Source of the DNA: Vibrio sp. SCSIO 43136
GTDB taxonomy: Bacteria > Pseudomonadota > Gammaproteobacteria > Enterobacterales > Vibrionaceae
NCBI RefSeq assembly: GCF_023716565.1
Contig: NZ_CP071848.1
Span: forward strand, 1,984,001-2,048,000
Direction of reading: 5' to 3'
DNA length: 64,000 nt
Shown here: piece by piece, positions 58,184 through 64,000 of the stretch
Layout: every line of letters starts with the position of its first letter
How positions within the stretch are numbered: position 1 is the stretch's first letter
Notes under the pieces: model-generated
The model's input: the letters and a program-made list of their open reading frames with translations, nothing else
The model's database searches: none
What the model was told of the DNA's origin: nothing
Program-made: the position numbers and the translations under genes

Positions 58184-59452
58184 CTAAGCCACTCCCCGCT
58201 CCATTTCTTGTGTCATTTTTTCAAGGCCGTTGACGACACTTAAACCGCTTCTTACACCATCTTCATGAAAGCCATTGAACCAGTACGCTCCACAAAACCA
58301 GATACGATCAAACCCATTAATCAGATCATATTTAGATTGAGCATCCATGGTTTCCTTGGTGAATACTGGATGGTGGTAAGTGAATGTTCTCAGTATCTTA
58401 GCGGGGTCAATTTGATCTTCACTGTTGAGGCTCACACACACGGTTTCTTCACAAGTTAAGTGTTGTAGTATGTTCATGTCGTAAGTCAGAGTCGGTTTGC
58501 TTTGCTCTGATTGATCAATCTTGTAGTTCCAAGCCGCCCACGCTTTTTGGTTACGTGGCAAGAGCGACGCATCGGTGTGCAGTATGACCTGGTTGGCTTG
58601 ATACTCTAGCGCAGACAAAACTTGCTGCTCCTGCGCCAAAGGCTGCTCGATGATTGCTAGTGCTTGATCACTGTGACAGGCAAATATCACTTGATCATAC
58701 TGTTCGATGCCTTGATGCGTTTCCAGCTCGATGCTTTGGAGATGACGCTGCACCCGAAGTACCGGAGTGTTAAGTCGAATTTTGTCCTTAAACCCTGCTA
58801 TCAGCTTGGGAATGTAGGCGTTCGAGCCACCTTTAATCACATACCACTGAGGGCGATTAGTCACATCCAGTAGGCCGTGGTTTAAGAAAAACTGCATAAA
58901 GAATTGTAGTGGAAATGCTCTCATGTCCGCGATTGTTGACGACCAAATTGCTGCCCCCATTGGCAAAATGTAGTTTTGACAAAAAGCATCACTAAACTTG
59001 TTGGCGGTTAAAAACTCTCCGAGTGTTTGGGTATTGCTGGTACCTGTATCTAGCGCTTGTTTGGATAAACGGTTAAAACGCAAAATTTCCCAGATCAGGT
59101 AGTAGAATTTTGGATTCACCCAGTTTTTGCTTTGAGCAAAAAGAGTGGAGACAGTATGGCCATTGTATTCCAAGCCCGTTTGGTCATTTCTAACGCTGAA
59201 GCTCATCTCAGTTTCGACACCATCCACACCGATTTCATCCAACAAACGGTTGAATCTTGGGTAAGTCCTATCGTTGTAGACAATGAATCCCGTATCGACT
59301 TTAAACCTGCCTTGAGACAGCTCCACTTCAACGGTCGCTGTATGCCCACCAATGTAGTCATTGGCTTCGAACAGAGTAATCTCGTGGTCTTTGTGTAAGT
59401 AATAGGCAGACGTAAGCCCAGAAATCCCAGTTCCAATGATGGCTATTTTCAT
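58184..59452 (-). CDS. FAD-dependent oxidoreductase (flavin amine oxidase-like)
   Basis: A 422-residue flavoprotein. The dinucleotide motif IAIIGTGISGLTSAYYL (about 3-19) is followed by ITLFEANDYIGGHT, the usual second FAD element, and the C-terminal IWFCGAYWFNGFHEDGVRSGL completes FAD binding. In photooxidative-stress gene sets of alphaproteobacteria similar enzymes act on fatty-acyl chains; substrate here is unknown. It starts 3 bp after the SDR gene. Confidence 0.88.
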   Translation of the reverse strand: MKIAIIGTGISGLTSAYYLHKDHEITLFEANDYIGGHTATVEVELSQGRFKVDTGFIVYNDRTYPRFNRLLDEIGVDGVETEMSFSVRNDQTGLEYNGHTVSTLFAQSKNWVNPKFYYLIWEILRFNRLSKQALDTGTSNTQTLGEFLTANKFSDAFCQNYILPMGAAIWSSTIADMRAFPLQFFMQFFLNHGLLDVTNRPQWYVIKGGSNAYIPKLIAGFKDKIRLNTPVLRVQRHLQSIELETHQGIEQYDQVIFACHSDQALAIIEQPLAQEQQVLSALEYQANQVILHTDASLLPRNQKAWAAWNYKIDQSEQSKPTLTYDMNILQHLTCEETVCVSLNSEDQIDPAKILRTFTYHHPVFTKETMDAQSKYDLINGFDRIWFCGAYWFNGFHEDGVRSGLSVVNGLEKMTQEMERGVA

Positions 59453-59455
59453 TTT

Positions 59456-60187
59456 TTACTCCTTGATAAGCTTACTGGACAAAGCTAACTGCCAACGGTC
59501 GGGTAGCAACCCAATCAGTCGGATGATGGTGGTAAATCGTTTTGGAAAATAAATAGAAGCTGAGCCCGCAGATATGCCTTGTCGAATCGCATGAGACGCC
59601 TCTTCAGCCGATACTCGGTCTGGCATCTCGAAATCGTTCTTATCGGTCAATGGCGTTTCAACAAATCCCGGATACACCAAAGAGACATGGATACCTCTAG
59701 GCTTTAGTGCCAACGACCAACTCTTACCGAGATATGTGACTGCCGCTTTGGAAGCGCCATACGCTTCAGCTCTAGGCAGAGGCATGGCACCAGCGATGGA
59801 ACTCACTAGCACAACACGGTCTCCGGATTGAAATTGAGATTGTGATGCCTCTATCCCGTTACAAAGCCCTACGACATTGATATCCAGGACTCGTTTGATC
59901 AAACTGGCGTCCAATATTCCTTGGTCAATGTATTCGCAGTTGCCTGCGTTGAATATCCAAACCGATGGCCTTGGATTCAAAGAAGAGAGTTGCACACGAC
60001 AAGCCTCAAGGTCGGTCAAATCAAAACCCAAACCGTTGATATTGGCATGCTGCTGTTGGAGCTCTGCAAGCACTTGAGAGTTTCTTCCACAAGCCCATAC
60101 CTGAACCCCTTGTGAGGCATAGTCAATGGCTAGTTGTTTACCAATCCCAGACGTCGCCCCTGTGATCAAAACCGTTTGCAAACTCAT
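59456..60187 (-). CDS. Short-chain dehydrogenase/reductase
   Basis: A 243-residue SDR. The cofactor motif TGATSGIG (9-16), NAG (80-82) and the catalytic Ser130, Tyr143 and Lys147 (SSIAGAMPLPRAEAYGASKAAV region) are all present. Cofactor preference is not clear, though the CGRN segment after beta-2 hints at NADP. It overlaps the NTF2-like gene by 4 nt. Substrate unknown; probably a lipid-derived aldehyde or ketone given its neighbours. Confidence 0.88.
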   Translation of the reverse strand: MSLQTVLITGATSGIGKQLAIDYASQGVQVWACGRNSQVLAELQQQHANINGLGFDLTDLEACRVQLSSLNPRPSVWIFNAGNCEYIDQGILDASLIKRVLDINVVGLCNGIEASQSQFQSGDRVVLVSSIAGAMPLPRAEAYGASKAAVTYLGKSWSLALKPRGIHVSLVYPGFVETPLTDKNDFEMPDRVSAEEASHAIRQGISAGSASIYFPKRFTTIIRLIGLLPDRWQLALSSKLIKE

Positions 60188-60603
60188 TTCACCGCCCTCG
60201 CATCTATACGCCTTAATACGCTTCCCAGCACAGGTAGCTGTCTGTACAGCATTTGCCCAGCGTCGAAGTAATCCCTGTGATAAATAACCTTGTCACCCTC
60301 AAATTGAAGATGAGTGCAGCCGTTTACATGGATCGTACGATGGCGATTGAGTTTTGGATGTTTTAGATGCATAACCCAAGTTAAAAAAGCACTTCGGTCA
60401 GACTGCTGAGTAAACAAGAATTCAAATTGGCAAGAGGTGACATTTTCATAGAGCCCCGAGAAATAGAGCTCTAACGATTCCAATCCGTGGATCTCATGTA
60501 ACGGGTCAATAAAGTTAATTTCTTCATGATAAACCTCACTCAATGTGTCGAGATTGTTGCTCGACAACGAAGAATAAAGATCCATTACACGCTTAATTTC
60601 CAT
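60184..60603 (-). CDS. SnoaL/NTF2-like protein
   Basis: A 139-residue protein with the NTF2-like cone fold: an N-terminal helix (MDLYSSLSSNNLDTLSEVYHEE), the FIDPLHEIHGLESLELYFSGLY segment (two halves), and strands with TWVMHLKHPKLNRHRTIHVNGCTHL. Such proteins are small hydrolases, isomerases or binding scaffolds. First gene of the eight-gene operon. AAGG lies 7 nt before the ATG and directly abuts a TTGTACAA operator element. Confidence 0.85.
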   Translation of the reverse strand: MEIKRVMDLYSSLSSNNLDTLSEVYHEEINFIDPLHEIHGLESLELYFSGLYENVTSCQFEFLFTQQSDRSAFLTWVMHLKHPKLNRHRTIHVNGCTHLQFEGDKVIYHRDYFDAGQMLYRQLPVLGSVLRRIDARAVK

Positions 60604-60611
60604 TTTAGCAC

Positions 60612-60686
60612 CTTGTACAAAAATAATTCCTGTACAACTAAGTTAGAGCAATTAGAAGAGTTGTACAATATTTATTTTGTACAACT
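60612..60686 (-). promoter_or_regulatory. Operator-promoter region with TTGTACAA dyads upstream of the lipid operon
   Basis: TGTACA occurs four times, at 60614, 60631, 60662 and 60678. The distal pair forms a perfect 10-bp inverted repeat AGTTGTACAA-N8-TTGTACAACT (60659-60686); the proximal pair (60612-60638) is an imperfect copy. On the minus strand a promoter fits between them: -35 TTGTAC (60668-60663), 17-bp spacer, -10 TAACTT (60645-60640). The -35 thus overlaps one dyad and the other dyad covers the transcript start. This is the geometry of a tightly controlled promoter; MerR-type light/B12 regulators (LitR/CarH class) are one candidate, held loosely. Confidence 0.6.
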
Positions 60687-60744
60687 TTGTAGAATGGGTT
60701 GTTCCAACATTTCGTGCAAGTTTCATTACCTATTGTTTTAAAAC

Positions 60745-60776
60745 AAAAAAAAGCCCATCCGAATGGATGGGCTTTA
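60745..60776 (-). terminator. Rho-independent terminator of htpX
   Basis: AAGCCCATCC/GGATGGGCTT stem with a 4-nt loop and an eight-T run on the minus strand, 16 bp after the htpX stop. Confidence 0.92.
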
Positions 60777-60791
60777 AGAGAAATAATAAAA

Positions 60792-61655
60792 TTATCGGTT
60801 ACGCAGTGCTTGAATTCGCTTATCCAATGGCGGGTGAGTCAGCAGCATCTCACTCAAAGTACGCTTACCATTGATACCAAATGCCATCATCGATCCTTCA
60901 AGTTGAGGCTCATGACTCACCTTCAAACGCTCGAGTGCCGCAATCATCTTGTGGCTACCGACTAGGTCCGCAGCGCCTGCATCTGCGAAGTATTCACGGC
61001 GACGACTGTACCAACGGGTAATAAAGCTCGCTAAGAAGCCAAACACCAACTCCAGCACCATAGAGACAACAAAATAGGTCATCATATTGCTGCCTTGGCC
61101 TTCTTCGTCATCATTGCTTGCGACGATGTTGGCGATGAATCGAGAAATGAAGATCACAAAGGTATTCACAACCCCCTGCATCAAGGTCATGGTCACCATG
61201 TCGCCGTTCGCAATGTGGCTCACCTCGTGAGCTAGCACTGCCTCCGCTTCATCGCGGGTCATGTTGTGAAGCAGACCAGTCGACACGGCAACCAGTGAAT
61301 CATCGCGTTTAGCACCTGTTGCAAATGCATTGATATCCGCCGCATCGTAGATAGCAACGGTTGGCATGCCAATGCCTACCTGTTCAGATTGACGACGTAC
61401 GGTTTCTAACAACCAATGCTCCATCTCATTACGAGGACTTTCGATGACTTGTGCCCCCACAGAGCGCAATGCCATACTTTTCGACATTAATAGCGAAATA
61501 AAAGCACCACCGAAACCAAACAGGCCAGCCATAACTATCAAGCCGTTCAAGCTACCAGGTTGCAAACCTGTAAAGGCATAGACTAAGTTCAGCACCACAG
61601 CGAGTACGACCATTACCGCGAGGTTAGTTGCGATAAACAGCATTGTACGTTTCAT
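60792..61655 (-). CDS. htpX: Protease HtpX
   Basis: A 287-residue inner-membrane zinc metalloprotease (M48) that removes misfolded membrane proteins. Membrane helices are at about 5-23 and 35-52 and two more near 155 and 195. The zinc motif [10 protein letters not shown] has two His and the catalytic Glu (about 140-144), with the third ligand Glu in [14 protein letters not shown]. Under envelope or heat stress control in E. coli. Monocistronic with its own terminator. Confidence 0.96.
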   Translation of the reverse strand: MKRTMLFIATNLAVMVVLAVVLNLVYAFTGLQPGSLNGLIVMAGLFGFGGAFISLLMSKSMALRSVGAQVIESPRNEMEHWLLETVRRQSEQVGIGMPTVAIYDAADINAFATGAKRDDSLVAVSTGLLHNMTRDEAEAVLAHEVSHIANGDMVTMTLMQGVVNTFVIFISRFIANIVASNDDEEGQGSNMMTYFVVSMVLELVFGFLASFITRWYSRRREYFADAGAADLVGSHKMIAALERLKVSHEPQLEGSMMAFGINGKRTLSEMLLTHPPLDKRIQALRNR

Positions 61656-61977
61656 TCAATCGTCTCCAGATTAGATATTCGTTTATAACTGAGGGATCTC
61701 GCTGTCCCCCTAGTGTGCACTTTTGTGCCTTGTTACTTGCTATATATAGTCTAAGATTTTTAAAACAAGGTTAAGTCTCAAATTGAAACATTTTGTTTAC
61801 TCAAAATACAGCATATTTTATGACGAGATATCATAGATATAAGCGGCTACACGGCATCCCTATTTTGCTTGATCGGAGTTTCTTGTCAGCGCATTAGACC
61901 TTAGTCGTATTGCGACCTTTAAGAGTGGAGTTTACATTTTAAGGAGCGATTCAACTATTTTCACATGGAGTGATAAA
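61656..61977. other. Intergenic region between htpX and a small gene
   Basis: About 320 bp, AT-rich, with divergent upstream regions for htpX (minus) and the 55-codon gene (plus). A TATATATAGTC element lies near 61741. I see no further gene or clear operator in it. Confidence 0.5.
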
Positions 61978-62145
61978 ATGAACGATGACAAAAGTTATCA
62001 AATGGCCATTGATTTGTTGTGCTGTCATTTAGGGCTATCTGAAGATGAAGCAAAGAAACAACTCGGCTTAGAGGCTGCTGGCATGCCGTCTGATCGCATC
62101 GTCGAAACTCAAGCGGCACTGATGGGCTTGAATCAAGAGAAGTAG
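61978..62145 (+). CDS. Small acidic hypothetical protein (55 aa)
   Basis: A 55-codon frame with ATG preceded by GGAG at 7 nt and followed by a clear terminator, so it is probably real. The product (MNDDKSYQMAIDLLCCHLGL then SEDEAKKQLG...) looks like a short helical domain with a CC pair and the layout of UBA/CUE-like helices, but I do not recognise a family. It is between htpX and bioD, convergent with bioD. No signal peptide. Confidence 0.6.
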   Translation: MNDDKSYQMAIDLLCCHLGLSEDEAKKQLGLEAAGMPSDRIVETQAALMGLNQEK

Positions 62146-62162
62146 TCTCAGAGACACAAATT

Positions 62163-62194
62163 TTAAAGGGCTGGTTATCCAGCCCTTTTTATTT
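62163..62194. terminator. Terminator between the 55-aa gene and bioD
   Basis: AAAGGGCTGG-TTAT-CCAGCCCTTT followed by TTATTTTT on the plus strand; the minus strand has only a weak T-rich tail. It ends the small gene and may also serve the convergent bio operon. Confidence 0.85.
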
Positions 62195-62210
62195 TTCATC
62201 GAACGATAAA

Positions 62211-62906
62211 TTACTTGCTCGATGGTAAGTCTCTCAATGGAGAAATATTGATGTACTTACCAATATCCTTACTCTTGATGCTTGGCACGTATGGGATCAT
62301 GCCTAATTTTGGTGCTGGGATATTTTTCTCTAACGCTTCGATGATCTCTGCGTAGTGCTCTGTGCCTGGATTAACACGATTAGCTACCCAACCCACTAAA
62401 TTAAGTCCATCTTGCTCAATGGCTTTAGCGGTCAAAATCGCATGGCTTAAACATCCAAGCTTAATGCCAACCACCAAAACAACAGGCAATTTTTCGCTTT
62501 GAACCCAAGTTGATAGTTGGTCGGTATCCGTGGTTGGTACGTACCAACCACCAGCGCCCTCAACTAAGACAACATCGGCTTGTGCTTTATGCTGTGCGAG
62601 TTTTTCACTCAGCACTGCATAGTCAATCTCAACACCATCATGCTTAGAAGCGATATGAGGTGAGGTAGGTAACGTCAGTGCATATGGGTTAACGTCGTCA
62701 TAGGTTACGTCTAGGGTCGACGCTTGTTGCAGATGAAGCGCATCAGAGTTGCGTTTTCCATCTGGGGTATCTTCACAACCGGCTGCTACTGGCTTGTAGC
62801 CAATGGTGGAATATCCTTGTGCGCCAATAGCTTGCAAAATAGCTTTTGATGCAACAGTTTTGCCCACGTCCGTATCTGTGCCTGCAATAAAAAATGCATC
62901 AATCAT
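62211..62906 (-). CDS. bioD: Dethiobiotin synthase
   Basis: A 231-residue ATP-dependent carboxylase that closes the ureido ring of dethiobiotin from DAPA and CO2. P-loop [16 protein letters not shown] (about 5-20) and [12 protein letters not shown] are visible. ATG at 62906 overlaps the bioC stop (ATGA); a TTG at 62927 is possible but inside bioC. Last gene of the bioBFCD operon. Confidence 0.97.
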   Translation of the reverse strand: MIDAFFIAGTDTDVGKTVASKAILQAIGAQGYSTIGYKPVAAGCEDTPDGKRNSDALHLQQASTLDVTYDDVNPYALTLPTSPHIASKHDGVEIDYAVLSEKLAQHKAQADVVLVEGAGGWYVPTTDTDQLSTWVQSEKLPVVLVVGIKLGCLSHAILTAKAIEQDGLNLVGWVANRVNPGTEHYAEIIEALEKNIPAPKLGMIPYVPSIKSKDIGKYINISPLRDLPSSK

Positions 62907-63724
62907 GCGGTGATCACTCCAAAACAAACTTGATAAGTAGCAGGTAACTGCCCCTGCGAGTTTCGCTGCTTGCTATATTCTTGCTCTAATCTAGCAATGG
63001 ATTTTCGCGTCATCAGCCCCTGCGAACGACCTTGTACATGGTTGGCGCCAATGCCTTTTAGATCCTTCATCAGTGCTAGTGCGGTGGAATAACAAACAGT
63101 GATTGGTTGTGAGTCTATGTGATGAAGAGCACACTCAGATTGCGCTAACGCAAGTTTTACCTGCTTTGGAGAGATAAAATCATTCACATGTTGATAAGAA
63201 TCAACTTTTAACCAAGCGCTTTTTAGCTCTTCTAATGAGCCGTCCAGCAGGGTGCTAAACAACACACTGCCACCAGGTTTAGTGACTCGCTTCATCTCTT
63301 TAAGCGGTACAGACAGATCCTGGCACCACTGCAAGGCAAGGCTTGAGTACACGATATCGAACTCATTGTCTTTAAACGGCAGTTGTTCTGCGTCCGCTTG
63401 TTGATAGTCAACATCAAGATTTTCACATCGAAGGCGGCTTTGCTCCAACATCGCTTCCGACAGATCGGCGGCAATAACTTTTGCCCCCTTATTAGCAAGA
63501 AGCTGTGAAGCGAATCCTGTTCCGCACCCTAAGTCCAGTACCTTTAATCCTTGCAACGAGTTCGGGAGCTTATCAAGTAACCGATTAGCTACGGTTCTTT
63601 GAAACTGGGCATGTTGGTCGTAACACTTAGCCGCTTTGCTAAACGCTTCTTGAATCGCCTGTTTTTGGGCATAAGATTGCTCTAAATCTTCGGCGAGCGC
63701 TAAATTGGACACAACTTGGGTCAT
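62903..63724 (-). CDS. bioC: Malonyl-[acyl-carrier protein] O-methyltransferase BioC
   Basis: A 273-residue class I SAM methyltransferase that caps malonyl-ACP as the methyl ester to start pimelate synthesis on the fatty-acid machinery. Motif I is [17 protein letters not shown] (about 60-76), followed by [13 protein letters not shown] and [12 protein letters not shown]. It overlaps bioF (ATGA) and bioD by 4 nt each, so all three are coupled. Confidence 0.97.
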   Translation of the reverse strand: MTQVVSNLALAEDLEQSYAQKQAIQEAFSKAAKCYDQHAQFQRTVANRLLDKLPNSLQGLKVLDLGCGTGFASQLLANKGAKVIAADLSEAMLEQSRLRCENLDVDYQQADAEQLPFKDNEFDIVYSSLALQWCQDLSVPLKEMKRVTKPGGSVLFSTLLDGSLEELKSAWLKVDSYQHVNDFISPKQVKLALAQSECALHHIDSQPITVCYSTALALMKDLKGIGANHVQGRSQGLMTRKSIARLEQEYSKQRNSQGQLPATYQVCFGVITA

Positions 63725-64000
63725 ACTTCGACTCCTTCCAATGCATGTTTAACACTGTGGGCCAACTGAGACACCTGCTCAGGGCTGTGGCTTGCGGTTA
63801 AGGTTATGCGTAAACGTGCGCTGCCTTTCGGCACCGTCGGCGGACGAATTGCGCTGACCCAATGTCCTTGTTGCCTAAGTTGATTGGCAACCTCAACAGC
63901 CTTAGCTGAATCTCCGATAATCACCGGTTTTATCGGTGTCTCGGTGTGTACATAGCCCGGTAAATCTTTTAGAGCACTATGGTAAATGCTTGAAAGCTCG
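63721..64000 (-). CDS. bioF: 8-amino-7-oxononanoate synthase, C-terminal part (runs off right edge)
   Basis: The minus-strand frame is open from the right edge of the window to a stop at 63721, giving the last 92 residues. The visible part ([35 protein letters not shown], then [28 protein letters not shown]) matches the small domain of BioF and related alpha-oxoamine synthases, PLP enzymes that join pimeloyl-ACP and alanine. The PLP Lys lies outside the window. Stop overlaps the bioC start by 4 nt. Confidence 0.95.
   Translation of the reverse strand, partial: ELSSIYHSALKDLPGYVHTETPIKPVIIGDSAKAVEVANQLRQQGHWVSAIRPPTVPKGSARLRITLTASHSPEQVSQLAHSVKHALEGVEV

Overview
The window is a stretch of a gammaproteobacterial chromosome, almost certainly a member of the Vibrionaceae (genus Vibrio or a close relative). 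The reasons are the gene order cydABX-ybgE-ybgC-tolQRAB-pal-cpoB-nadA, a fused HAD-type hisB inside a complete hisGDCBHAFI(E) operon behind a His-rich leader peptide, a short RsmS-like gene after priC, a compact H-NS, and a lysine riboswitch in front of an NhaC-type transporter. No reading frame among the core genes appears broken, and I see no insertion sequence, rRNA or CRISPR array.

Layout. 1-900: the 5' part of a DNA cytosine-5 methyltransferase that runs off the left edge, next to a tRNA-Ser(GGA) gene, a typical island boundary. 1.0-9.2 kb: alaE (alanine exporter), an orphan hybrid histidine kinase, a DUF3080 lipoprotein, a YecA/UPF0149 protein, then formaldehyde detoxification genes (frmA-fghA) divergent from a LysR regulator. 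9.3-19.6 kb: nadA, the Tol-Pal envelope-division operon and the cytochrome bd oxidase operon, with a regulatory region carrying FNR-, ArcA- and CRP-like sites. 19.7-25 kb: ruvCAB and aspS, separated by a two-gene AT-rich insert (a TIGR02594-type peptidoglycan hydrolase and a small exported partner). 25.3-31.4 kb: a DUF72 protein, cmoA-cmoB (tRNA wobble uridine modification) and a three-gene ATP-grasp ligase / inactive transglutaminase-7TM / retropepsin-like lipoprotein system. 31.4-37.1 kb: tdk flanked by two REPIN-like inverted repeat elements, then cysS, ppiB, lpxH, an EAL-HDOD protein and a YchJ protein. 37.1-44.5 kb: the his operon with leader peptide and attenuator. 44.6-50.5 kb: a riboswitch-controlled NhaC-family transporter, hns, gsk, a DUF2057 protein and a porin. 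50.9-54.6 kb: dinG, a TSUP transporter, priC and rsmS. 54.6-60.7 kb: a tightly packed eight-gene lipid-modification or photooxidative-stress-type operon (NTF2-like, SDR, FAD oxidoreductase, DUF1365, CFA-like methyltransferase, DUF2878, chalcone-isomerase-like, DUF3833) behind a promoter with TTGTACAA dyads. 60.8-64 kb: htpX, a 55-codon small gene and the end of the biotin operon (bioF-bioC-bioD).

Most of the window is housekeeping. The parts most worth following up are the effector/immunity-like pair between ruvC and aspS, the ATP-grasp/protease/7TM trio, the operator-controlled lipid operon, and the REPIN and heptamer repeats. All functional calls rest on reading translated sequences and motifs by eye; no database search was run.
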